Origin: Rhodohalobacter sp. 614A
GTDB lineage: Bacteria > Bacteroidota > Rhodothermia > Balneolales > Balneolaceae
Direction: 5' to 3'
Assembly (NCBI RefSeq): GCF_021462415.1
Contig: NZ_JAKEDS010000001.1
Span: forward strand, 468,273 to 532,272
Length of the DNA stretch: 64,000 nucleotides
Of this stretch, positions 24,471 through 33,219 are shown in pieces; the first letter of the stretch is position 1; each line of letters opens with the position of its first letter. Below the pieces are notes generated by a model that was given only the letters and a program-made list of their open reading frames with translations, made no database searches and was not told the DNA's origin. Position numbers and translations under genes: made by a program.

Positions 24471-24739
24471 GAGAACACGTTGTGTTTAAAACTTAAAAGA
24501 TAAAGGATAAGGCGGACTTAAAACATCATATTTTGAAAAACCTCAACACTGGAAGATAAAGAGTTTGAAAGGCTCCATTGTGATTAATTCTTTATTGAAT
24601 GAAATCAATGATTACGGAAAAAGAACGTTGATTATTTTGTATGCCTTAACGCTTCAAATTGTATTTGGGTATAGAATCATTCATTTCTCGATTTGACCAA
24701 AATTCACATTATCTTTCATCTTCATTTTTCTAATTATAA

Positions 24740-25117
<378 letters not shown>

Positions 25118-25138
25118 TCAAATTTAAGTAATCAAAGC

Positions 25139-25837
25139 ATGGCAAAAATTCCGAGATTTATTAAACGGTGGCTTCCTGCAAAGGACGAGATTCCGGATCC
25201 TAAAAAAGCTATCTCTATGATCCGCCGGGAATACGAAGGAGCCCTGCTCGACAAGAAAAATGTAAATCCCAATCCGTTTGAACAATTTTCAAAATGGTTT
25301 GATGAAGCCTTGGAACACGTCTCTTTCGATGCCAATGCCATGACTCTTACAACAGTTGGCGAAGATGGACAACCGTCATCCCGAACCGTATTACTCAAAG
25401 GTGTTGATGAAAACGGCTTCGTTTTCTACACAAATTACCACAGCCGGAAAGGCCGGCATCTCCAGAACAATCCGAAAGTTTCAATCACTTTTTACTGGGC
25501 CGATTTGATGAGACAGGTTCATATAGAAGGAACTGCTCAAAAAACTTCTGAAGCACAATCAGATGAATATTTTAAATCCCGGCCGATTCGCAGCCAGCTA
25601 AGTGCGTGGGCTTCCAACCAGAGCGAGGAAGTGGAATCCCGTGCAGCCCTTGAAAAGAAAATGAAAGAGCTCGAGAAGAAATTTGGAGATGACATTCCCC
25701 GTCCACCACATTGGGGCGGTTTTTTAATTGTCCCCCACCGAATTGAATTCTGGCAGGGACGGCTGAACCGGTTACACGACCGGATTTGTTATTCGCTTGA
25801 GGATAATGAGTGGAAAATTATGCGGCTCGGTCCATAA
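25139..25837 (+). CDS. pdxH: Pyridoxamine 5'-phosphate oxidase
   Basis: 232 residues. It oxidises pyridoxamine or pyridoxine 5'-phosphate to pyridoxal 5'-phosphate with FMN. Signature motifs: PSSRTVLLKGVDENGFVFYT (FMN/PLP site), SRKGRHLQNNPKVS, FYWADLMRQVHIEG, SRPIRSQLSAWASNQS, PPHWGGF, and the end IEFWQGRLNRLHDRI. Length and start fit well. The gene ends 11 bp before the stop of the convergent amidohydrolase. Confidence 0.98.
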   Translation: MAKIPRFIKRWLPAKDEIPDPKKAISMIRREYEGALLDKKNVNPNPFEQFSKWFDEALEHVSFDANAMTLTTVGEDGQPSSRTVLLKGVDENGFVFYTNYHSRKGRHLQNNPKVSITFYWADLMRQVHIEGTAQKTSEAQSDEYFKSRPIRSQLSAWASNQSEEVESRAALEKKMKELEKKFGDDIPRPPHWGGFLIVPHRIEFWQGRLNRLHDRICYSLEDNEWKIMRLGP

Positions 25838-25848
25838 TTATCAATTGT

Positions 25849-27282
25849 CTACTGCTCAAAATCCAATGGCGGTGGACCGGGCGGAATCATTCCTTCATAC
25901 ACATAATCTCCTTTTCGCTCATCAAATTCGGCTTTCACGTCGCTTATCAACTCGGGATTTTCAAACAGATCCACCATTGTCATTGCCAAAGCTTTGGAAG
26001 CGTAAACCATTCCCTTGTGCCCGATAGACATCCCGCCGGTCGCCACTACCGCCCATGAATGCCACGGTGTACCTTTTGGAGCGGTTGTAACACCAAGGCG
26101 AATAGTGGGAGCCACAAAACTCACATCGCCCACATCGGTTGAACCTCCCATCGGGTGTTCGGCCGTCTCTTTCAACGGATTGATTTGCATGTCGATTCCA
26201 ACCGTATCGCTGTTCGTTGCCTGCTGAATCTGTTTTGCAAAATCTTCCTCCTCCTTCGAATAATTAATTGTACCGAGAGCTTCCAAATTCTTTTGAAGTG
26301 CAGCGCCGCCCGTTCGGTTTGGCAGAACTTCATGAATGCCCGAAATCAAGGTGATTTTGTAATCTACGTTCGCCATCATCGCCGCACCTTCGGCAATTTT
26401 CTCTACCTGATTCCACACTTCCTGCATGCCTTCGCGCCGGGTATCCCGAACCCGGGTCCATATTTTTGAATAATCCGGAACCACGTTGACAACTTTTCCC
26501 GCATCCTGAATGTGATAATGAATCCGAACCGTCGGCTTGATATGCTCGCGGTACATATTGATTCCGTCCGTATAAAGCTCAAGCGCATCAGAGGCACTTC
26601 GCCCATTCCACGGATCCCCGGATGCGTGGGCCGCCTGGCCATAATATTCAACAAGAAAATCAACTAAAGCCAAACTGCTTTGCACATCGGCCTCCGTTTC
26701 ATCACCGGGATGCCAATCCATCACCACATCCACATCATCAAACAGACCCGCGCGGATCATCCATAATTTCCCAAAAAACTTCTCCTCGGCGGGTGTACCG
26801 TAAAACCGGATTGTGCCTTCAAACTCGCCGCTTTCAATCAGTTCTTTAATGCTGGCAGCCGCTCCCAATGATGCAACTCCAAACAAGTTATGTCCGCATC
26901 CATGGCCCGGCTCGCCTTCAATCATCGGCTCTTTGTGCGGAACAGTTTTTTGCGATAATCCGGGAAGGGCATCAAATTCGCCCAAAATTCCGATCACCGG
27001 TTTTCCGCTTCCATATTCTGCTGTAAAAGCGGTAGGAATTTCACCGACACCGCGAGTCACACGAAAACCCTGTTCTTCAGCATAAGCAGCCAACGCTTCA
27101 GAAGACTGGCTTTCCTTGAATGCAATTTCGGCGTATTCCCATATGCGATCACTCAGGTTAGTCAATGCATCGGATTGATCTTCTATCGATTGAATAACAG
27201 CCTGTTTATTTTCATTGTTGATGGTTTGGCCGAATACAGGTTGAACGACCAACGCCAATATCAAAAGGAGCAGAGTTCTCAT
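25849..27282 (-). CDS. Exported AbgB-like M20 amidohydrolase
   Basis: 477 residues from ATG 27282, which gives a clean signal peptide (MRTLLLLILALVVQPVFGQ). A longer in-frame start at 27396 would add 38 residues without merit. Motifs match p-aminobenzoyl-glutamate hydrolase subunit B and M20D enzymes: GHGCGHNLFG, FYGTPAEE, GQAAHASGDPWNGRSA, STDVGDVSFVAP and HKGMVYASK. Two metal ions should be bound. It removes an acyl or aminobenzoyl group from an amino acid in the periplasm. The true substrate is unknown; E. coli AbgB is cytoplasmic, so the export signal is a difference. Confidence 0.88.
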   Translation of the reverse strand: MRTLLLLILALVVQPVFGQTINNENKQAVIQSIEDQSDALTNLSDRIWEYAEIAFKESQSSEALAAYAEEQGFRVTRGVGEIPTAFTAEYGSGKPVIGILGEFDALPGLSQKTVPHKEPMIEGEPGHGCGHNLFGVASLGAAASIKELIESGEFEGTIRFYGTPAEEKFFGKLWMIRAGLFDDVDVVMDWHPGDETEADVQSSLALVDFLVEYYGQAAHASGDPWNGRSASDALELYTDGINMYREHIKPTVRIHYHIQDAGKVVNVVPDYSKIWTRVRDTRREGMQEVWNQVEKIAEGAAMMANVDYKITLISGIHEVLPNRTGGAALQKNLEALGTINYSKEEEDFAKQIQQATNSDTVGIDMQINPLKETAEHPMGGSTDVGDVSFVAPTIRLGVTTAPKGTPWHSWAVVATGGMSIGHKGMVYASKALAMTMVDLFENPELISDVKAEFDERKGDYVYEGMIPPGPPPLDFEQ

Positions 27283-27584
27283 AGATGTTTTGGTTTGGAT
27301 GAGATGAAATGAAATGATGTTTGTATATACCAAATCTCGCCCAAAGAAGGTAGGTTGTTTGCAAATGTTTGAAATCAACACGTAGATATTATTCATCCTC
27401 TGTTTTTCCCTTTATATTTATGAAACTTTACAAAAGCGGGTTGTTTTCGATTTCAATCGTCGTTCCTCTTTATTGCCCCAAAGGAATCCCTTTGGGGCGC
27501 TCAAACTGACGTCATATGGAGCGGAGCGAACTCGAAATATATTCGCTTTCCTAAAGTTATATTTAAGTGAATTTTTTGAAAAAC
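27283..27584. other. Intergenic region, 302 bp, between the AbgB-like gene and mnmE
   Basis: Divergent gap with no credible gene. It holds the hairpin at 27475-27498 and presumably both promoters. Confidence 0.6.
27475..27498. repeat. GC-rich inverted repeat
   Basis: Perfect 10-bp arms (27475-27484 and 27489-27498, GCCCCAAAGG/CCTTTGGGGC) around AATC, with no T-run on either side. It is not a simple terminator. It could be a REP-like element or part of the mnmE leader. Confidence 0.6.
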
Positions 27585-28964
27585 ATGTCCGATGTAATCA
27601 TACCAAATCCTGCAATCGCTGCCATCGCCACTCCGGTTGGAGAGGGTGGAATTGCTGTCATTCGGGTCTCCGGGAAAAATGCGATTGAGAAAGTAACTCA
27701 GTGTTTTAAAGGCAAGAACCTTGCAGAAGTTGATTCCCACACGGTCCATTTCGGAAAAATCATCAACAAAAAGGGACATGTCGTGGATGAAGTTCTGGCG
27801 ACCGTTTTCCGCAGCCCAAAATCATACACAGGAGAAGATACTGTAGAAATATCCTGCCATGGCGGAGTTTTGATTACACAAGCCGTTTTGGAAACCATTC
27901 TCGCACAGGGTGTTCGGTCCGCAGAACCTGGCGAATTTACTCAGCGCGCTTTTTTAAACGGGAAGCTGGAACTCAGTCAGGCTGAGGCCGTGGCCGATTT
28001 AATCCATGCCAAAAGCATCAAAGCTGTGGATGCGGCTCACCAACAACTAGATGGTCAGCTTGGAAAGCATATCAAAAAATTTCGCCAGCAAATTATTGAC
28101 GCCACAGCAATGGTGGAACTGGAACTCGACTTTATTGAAGAAGATGTCGAATTTGCCAACAAAGAACAGCTTCGTGAATTGTTGGCGGAGTTGGATGCTG
28201 AGATTGGCAATCTGCTGGACACGTACGAAACCGGGCGGCTTGTGAAAGATGGCGTAAAAACTGTGTTTATCGGTCGGCCAAATGCCGGAAAATCCACGCT
28301 TCTGAATACTCTCGTTGGAACCGAGCGGGCGATTGTGACGGATATCGCGGGAACCACGCGTGATACGATTGATGCCGACTGGAGTTATGACGGACTTCTC
28401 TTCAAACTGATTGATACCGCAGGACTTCGCGAGACCGAAGATGTCATTGAGGCGGAGGGAGTCAAACGATCCCAAAAAGCATTTGAGCAAGCCGATCTTG
28501 TGGTGTACCTGAAAGATCTTTCAAAACCAATGAATCCGGATGAGAGGGAAGAAATTGCGGCGTTTCAAAAACGGGCATCTAAAACGCCGTTTCTTTTGGT
28601 TGGAAACAAGATGGATGTAGAACGAAAAAGCCAGGAAGAACGTATCCACTACGACTTGAAAATTTCTGCATTAGACGGCGAAAACATCGAATTGCTTAAA
28701 AAAGAGATGAAACAGCGGGCACTCGAGAATAAAGATTATGACACGTCGAGCCTGTTGGTCACATCTTCCCGTCACCGCGACAGCCTTCAAAAAGCACGGG
28801 AAAATGTTCAGCGAGCCATCCGGGCTCTCGAAAGCGGCATGACCGGTGATTTGTTGGCCATTGATCTGCGGGCTGCTCTAAAAGAGCTTGGTACCATTAC
28901 CGGGGAAATTACTACCGAGGATTTGTTGGATTCGATCTTTTCGCGGTTTTGTATTGGTAAGTAA
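27585..28964 (+). CDS. mnmE: tRNA uridine-5-carboxymethylaminomethyl GTPase MnmE
   Basis: 459 residues from ATG 27585; GTG 27567 is in frame but the usual family start fits the ATG. With MnmG it modifies wobble uridine 34 of certain tRNAs using 5,10-methylene-THF. N-terminal domain (AIATPVGEGGIAVIRVSG, folate-binding), central helical domain and inserted G domain with GRPNAGKS at 230-237, TTRDTID (K-loop), DTAGLRET, NKMD and the C-terminal FCIGK needed for activity. It is a single gene with 270 bp after it and no mnmG nearby. Confidence 0.98.
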   Translation: MSDVIIPNPAIAAIATPVGEGGIAVIRVSGKNAIEKVTQCFKGKNLAEVDSHTVHFGKIINKKGHVVDEVLATVFRSPKSYTGEDTVEISCHGGVLITQAVLETILAQGVRSAEPGEFTQRAFLNGKLELSQAEAVADLIHAKSIKAVDAAHQQLDGQLGKHIKKFRQQIIDATAMVELELDFIEEDVEFANKEQLRELLAELDAEIGNLLDTYETGRLVKDGVKTVFIGRPNAGKSTLLNTLVGTERAIVTDIAGTTRDTIDADWSYDGLLFKLIDTAGLRETEDVIEAEGVKRSQKAFEQADLVVYLKDLSKPMNPDEREEIAAFQKRASKTPFLLVGNKMDVERKSQEERIHYDLKISALDGENIELLKKEMKQRALENKDYDTSSLLVTSSRHRDSLQKARENVQRAIRALESGMTGDLLAIDLRAALKELGTITGEITTEDLLDSIFSRFCIGK

Positions 28965-29054
28965 TCTGAAATAAGTACTGCACGATTCAGATCAAAAAAT
29001 GACTTCTTTTTTGAAAAATTCTACAAAAATATGAGAGTAAACCAAGAAAATTCA

Positions 29055-29062
29055 TACCTTTG
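29055..29062 (+). promoter_or_regulatory. TAnnTTTG -7 element before the beta-helix gene
   Basis: TACCTTTG matches the Bacteroidota -7 consensus. It would give a leader of about 165 bp for the gene at 29236. No clear TTG at -33 is seen, so this is a weak call. Confidence 0.4.
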
Positions 29063-29235
29063 TACCTACTATAGATTGTTTCGCATTCGTCAGGAATCGA
29101 TTATCTTCACACTATAATTTCTATATTACTTTCATACTTAGCTTTGGATTAATTTTTTATTAAAAAGTTAAACTGTTTTAATAAAAAATAACTATTATAG
29201 GTTTCTTTTTTGCTAATTGATGTAGACTTGGGGGA

Positions 29236-31758
29236 ATGAAAAGGAGTCGATATATCAAATTTTTCGGGTTTCTATCCTGTTGTTCGATTGTCTTTATTCT
29301 TTTGACAGTTTTGCCTGTTCAGGCACAACAGGCTTCGTCCATTCTCTTCGAGAGTGATGGAAGACTTACATATATTTCCGATCAGGAAGGAAACCGAATA
29401 CCGGATTTTAGCCATTCCGGTTATTGGGGAGGTGGTGTTCCGATCCCATATCCACCTGTACGAATTACTCTTCCCCCACAGACAGGTGATGACACCGCAC
29501 GTATTCAGAAAGCTCTGCGTGATGTTGGCCAAATGCCAAAAGATGCTAATGGACATCGGGGTGCGGTGTTACTCAAACCGGGGGTTTACGAAATTAACGA
29601 CAATATTAACCTTGGATGGGATGGCGTCGTGTTGCGGGGTTCCGGTTCGGGATCTGATCCTTCTGAAAATACCATCCTAAAAGTATCGAAACAGGTACGG
29701 GGTACGGTTCTCACGATTGGCAATACAGAAGCAAGCTGGTACCGAGACGAGATGGGGACCAACTCAGAAATAATCTCGGAGTTTGTACCTGTCGGTTCGC
29801 GCAATTTCGAAGTAATGGATCCCGATTTCTATGAAGTGGGTGATAATATCATTCTTCGTCACCACAGTTCTCAAGAATGGCTGGATGCCATTAATGGCGG
29901 CGGCACGGCTTCGGCACCGCCGTGGGAACCGGGCTATATTGAAATTTACTACAACCGGGTTGTTACCGGTAAATTGGGTAATACGATATCTATAGACGTC
30001 CCGATATATAACCATTTTGACCGAAGTTTGGCGACCACACGCGTCTATAAAGTGTTGCGCGATCAAATTGTGACCGAAGTTGGAGTTGAATACCTGCGAA
30101 TAGAAATTAGTACTTCCGGTCCCGACTCTGAAGAACATGCTGATAATGCCGTAATGTTTGAAGGTGTAGAAAACGGATGGGCCCGCCACGTTACAACCAT
30201 GCACTTTAGCGTATCAGGGTTTGGAACAAGAAACTCAAAAAATATAACCGTCCGGGATTCAAAAGCTCTTGAACCTCACTCTACTCTGACCGGTGAGCGC
30301 CGCTACAATTTTCAGGCATCACTTTTTTCTAATAGTATTCTTTTCGAAAATGTAACCTCAAGTAATGCACGTCGTTCTTTTGTATCAAACGGAACAAGCG
30401 TTGCTTCGGGAATTGTTTTTTTGAACAGCCGATCAATAGGAGCGCTAAATGCCTCCGAAGGCCACCAACGCTGGAGCCAGGGGCTTCTTTACGACAATAT
30501 CACATTTGAAAATCCCCAAACGTACCTTGTTCTTGGTTTGTATAATCGGGGCGATATCGGTACCTCTCATGGATGGGGAGCCGTTCATTCCGTAGCATGG
30601 AATGTAGATTCCGGCGGTCAATACATCTACATTCAAAAACCACCAACCGCACAAAATTATGGAATAGGCAATAAAGGGACCGTAAACGGCGATGGCCTTT
30701 TTCATCATCCTACAGGATTCATAGAAAGAACCAATTCGGATGCTTTTCCTCAATCACTTTACGAAGCCCAGCTCGAAGAACGTTTGCAGTACGGCGTTCC
30801 ACCAGACGCCCCCGCAAGACTTACGGTTTCAAATGAAGAGGTAAATCAGTTGAGCCTGAGCTGGTTGCATTCTTCTGTGAAGGATACGCGCTTTATCGTT
30901 GAACGATCAAACGACGGTGGAGTAACATTTGACCAAATTGATATAAGTGAAGACAACGATTCCTCATACACGGATAAAACGGTTGTAGAATACGTGTATC
31001 ATTATCGGGTTCGGGCTGAGGATTCGAACGGAAAATCAGCTTACTCGAATGTGGCTTCCGCAGAACCCTTTTTTAACAACGGGTATATTGGTGATTTCCT
31101 TGTAACCACTCCCGAGGATTCGTCTCAATTTTCAATCGAAACCGATCCGGATGAATTGCTGACCTTTAGTTGGGATCAACCTGAGACTTTGCTTGAGATC
31201 GAATATACATGGATGCTGGACAGGTCCAGCGGTGATTTTTCAAATCCAATTGCTTCTATTTCGGCAGGCAATCTGAATGAAATCTCAACATCTTATCGGG
31301 AAATCATCAACATTTTGGGGGATGCCTCCATAACCTTCGATTCTGATCTTCCAATGATGTGGACGGTTAAAGCCAATTCAAAAACGATAGAAAAACAAGC
31401 CTCAAATGTCTATCACCTTACCTTCATCAAAAGAAAAGGATCGGATATATTAGACGAACCTGAACCGGGATCTGATCCGGAACCGATTTTCCCCGAACAA
31501 ACAGAACTGCGCCAAAATTACCCCAACCCATTTAATCCGGTTACAACCATTCGATTTTACCTCTCGGAAGAGAGCAATGTAACCCTCGAAATTTTTGATA
31601 TGTCCGGAACCCGTGTGGCGATTATTGACAGGGGCATGAGAGAAAGGGGATACCATGTGGTAAGATTTAATGCCAGTAATCTTGCCAGCGGTGTGTATAT
31701 CTATCGCCTGAAGACCAAGAACCTGGAAACCACCCGGAAAATGACTCTCGTAAAATAA
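29236..31758 (+). CDS. Exported right-handed beta-helix (pectate lyase 3-type) enzyme with Fn3 and T9SS sorting domain
   Basis: 840 residues. Signal peptide (1-30, ending VQAQ). The N-terminal part opens with GDDTARIQKALRDV at about 84-97, the entry motif of pectate-lyase-3/GH28-like beta-helices, and goes on through regular NxTxxDS and GIVFLNS coils to about residue 500. An Fn3 domain (about 515-600, SLSWLHSS and YHYRVRAEDSNG) and a further beta domain follow, then a sorting domain (755-840) with NYPNPFNPVTTIRF and GVYIYRLK, ending KMTLVK. It is probably a secreted polysaccharide lyase or hydrolase acting on the cell surface. Substrate and mechanism cannot be told; no other carbohydrate gene is adjacent. 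Convergent with the response regulator. Confidence 0.82.
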   Translation: MKRSRYIKFFGFLSCCSIVFILLTVLPVQAQQASSILFESDGRLTYISDQEGNRIPDFSHSGYWGGGVPIPYPPVRITLPPQTGDDTARIQKALRDVGQMPKDANGHRGAVLLKPGVYEINDNINLGWDGVVLRGSGSGSDPSENTILKVSKQVRGTVLTIGNTEASWYRDEMGTNSEIISEFVPVGSRNFEVMDPDFYEVGDNIILRHHSSQEWLDAINGGGTASAPPWEPGYIEIYYNRVVTGKLGNTISIDVPIYNHFDRSLATTRVYKVLRDQIVTEVGVEYLRIEISTSGPDSEEHADNAVMFEGVENGWARHVTTMHFSVSGFGTRNSKNITVRDSKALEPHSTLTGERRYNFQASLFSNSILFENVTSSNARRSFVSNGTSVASGIVFLNSRSIGALNASEGHQRWSQGLLYDNITFENPQTYLVLGLYNRGDIGTSHGWGAVHSVAWNVDSGGQYIYIQKPPTAQNYGIGNKGTVNGDGLFHHPTGFIERTNSDAFPQSLYEAQLEERLQYGVPPDAPARLTVSNEEVNQLSLSWLHSSVKDTRFIVERSNDGGVTFDQIDISEDNDSSYTDKTVVEYVYHYRVRAEDSNGKSAYSNVASAEPFFNNGYIGDFLVTTPEDSSQFSIETDPDELLTFSWDQPETLLEIEYTWMLDRSSGDFSNPIASISAGNLNEISTSYREIINILGDASITFDSDLPMMWTVKANSKTIEKQASNVYHLTFIKRKGSDILDEPEPGSDPEPIFPEQTELRQNYPNPFNPVTTIRFYLSEESNVTLEIFDMSGTRVAIIDRGMRERGYHVVRFNASNLASGVYIYRLKTKNLETTRKMTLVK

Positions 31759-31776
31759 ACTCTTGATTTAAAAAGT

Positions 31777-32409
31777 TCAGGAGTCCTGGAGATTCTCCAT
31801 CATGTATTTTACAAGTCCCGTATTCGTTTTTATATCCAGTTTTTTGTGGATGTTTTTTCGGTGAGTATCAACCGTATACTTACTAATTTTTAGCCTTTTT
31901 GCGATCTGTTGCGAGGTTTTGCCATTTGCAATGAGTCTCAGAATTTCCCGCTCTCTTTTTGTCAGAGGTGATTGGTTCTCTACCATATCAGGATTTTCGA
32001 GCCATTTATTCACTTTTCCAGAAATGGAAGGGCTATAGTAATTACCTCGATTTACGAGTTTATTGATGGCCGTTACCAACTCCTCTTTTCCTGCTTTTTT
32101 GATAATGTAACCAGATGCACCCGCTTTTAGCATCTCGATAATTTCCTCTTCCTGGTCGAACATACTGAGTGCCAGTACGGGTATCTGTGGGCAGTTTTCT
32201 CCGAGATATTTTGTAGCAGCAATTCCATCCATCACAGGCATGCGGATATCTGTTAAAACGATATCCGGCAAAACTTTTTCTACAGCTTTGATCAAGTCCA
32301 GACCGTTTTTAGCCTCCGCTACAACAGAAATATCACGGACGTTTTCCAGAATGGATTGGATCCCATCAATAAACATCTGATGATCATCTGCTATTATAGC
32401 TTTTATCAT
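31777..32409 (-). CDS. NarL/LuxR-type response regulator
   Basis: 210 residues. Receiver domain 1-120 with acid pocket Asp8/Asp9, phospho-acceptor Asp54 (VLTDIRMP), and Lys at KKAG. A LuxR-type helix-turn-helix covers about 145-205 (PLTKREREILRLIANG, SQQIAKRLKISKYTVDTHRKNIHKKL). Phosphorylation should come from the HisKA_3-type kinase at 39165-41102, the natural partner class. It is the last gene of a six-gene minus-strand run that starts with that kinase, and may bind the two palindromes inside the run. Confidence 0.93.
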   Translation of the reverse strand: MIKAIIADDHQMFIDGIQSILENVRDISVVAEAKNGLDLIKAVEKVLPDIVLTDIRMPVMDGIAATKYLGENCPQIPVLALSMFDQEEEIIEMLKAGASGYIIKKAGKEELVTAINKLVNRGNYYSPSISGKVNKWLENPDMVENQSPLTKREREILRLIANGKTSQQIAKRLKISKYTVDTHRKNIHKKLDIKTNTGLVKYMMENLQDS

Positions 32410-32493
32410 GTTTTAATGATTGCTTTTACAACTCTTCATACTATATAAAAAAACAAAAGGTAAATTTACGAAAAACAAATATGCCTCATACAC

Positions 32494-33120
32494 TCACCAA
32501 CTTTTAAATAAGACACGAGCTTCTGTATGATATGGATTTGGAGCACTCACTTCCACAGCCCTCTTGCTTGACCAATACGAGTTTCGGGCAAATGTAAAAA
32601 CTCTGGATCCCCTTCCAATTTCCTCGTCTTTTTCAACGTTCATAACAATAACTTCTACAGTCTCTCCTTCGACAATATCTACATCGAACACAAATCTGCG
32701 GGTATAAAAGCCAGTGGTTTCATTCTCAAGTAAATCATCACTAACAAAATGAAACGTATCACTGGAAAATTGAAAAATGATATCAAAATCAAAATCCAGA
32801 TATTCCGTATTCAGATCTATTGCAATTGCAGCTGTTTTAAGATTTGTACTGGGCACGCTACAACTTGGAACCTGCAAAAATCCTGTTGAACAAGTTTCAG
32901 CCATAAGCCCCACGGCGGAATCAAAATGGTCGCACTCTTCCCGAATTCCATCCCAGGCTTTTTGCATGGTAGTGGGATTGCAAAATTGGCTTTCAATTTT
33001 CTCTGCCATGTGATCTATTGCTTCTTCACATTTGGTGCACTGGTCGTCACATTCTGCTCCGCCCACAAATAACATGAGAGGAATACTTAGTAGAAGGATT
33101 GTTTTTCTTTTTGTAATCAT
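32494..33120 (-). CDS. Small Cys-rich exported protein
   Basis: 208 residues. Signal peptide 1-22 (MITKRKTILLLSIPLMLFVGGA); Cys24 is preceded by Glu, so this is not a normal lipobox. Seven cysteines lie in the first 90 residues (24, 28, 31, 47, 63, 77, 87), suggesting disulfides. The C-terminal 100 residues are beta-rich. The end reads PNPYHTEARVLFKSW, which looks like the first strand of a YPNPF-type sorting domain cut short; no continuation is seen in any downstream frame. Function unknown. It lies 99 bp after the 951-residue gene. Confidence 0.6.
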   Translation of the reverse strand: MITKRKTILLLSIPLMLFVGGAECDDQCTKCEEAIDHMAEKIESQFCNPTTMQKAWDGIREECDHFDSAVGLMAETCSTGFLQVPSCSVPSTNLKTAAIAIDLNTEYLDFDFDIIFQFSSDTFHFVSDDLLENETTGFYTRRFVFDVDIVEGETVEVIVMNVEKDEEIGRGSRVFTFARNSYWSSKRAVEVSAPNPYHTEARVLFKSW

Positions 33121-33196
33121 TTATGTCCCCGCTTTCCATTTGATAGTTTGAACTTGTACTTACTATGGATGAACGCCATTCATTTTCACATCAACA

Positions 33197-33214
33197 ATAC
33201 CTACCGGTAGGTAT
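33197..33214. promoter_or_regulatory. Palindrome ATACCTA-CCGG-TAGGTAT
   Basis: Perfect 18-bp palindrome, 5 bp past the stop of the 951-residue gene and 76 bp before the next start codon. The arms are identical to those at 38252-38269. Read as TACCTAC-CG-GTAGGTA it has the 7-2-7 inverted layout known for NarL sites. It could also be an intercistronic hairpin. Confidence 0.5.
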
Positions 33215-33219
33215 CTTTT

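Noticed and set aside
27283-27396. 38-residue extension of the AbgB-like protein
   Set aside because: It would hide a clean signal peptide behind unrelated residues; the ATG at 27282 fits better.
33197-33214. Palindrome as a normal terminator of the 951-residue gene
   Set aside because: On the minus strand the hairpin is followed by TGTTGATG, not by a T-run; the T-run is on the opposite side, where no gene ends.
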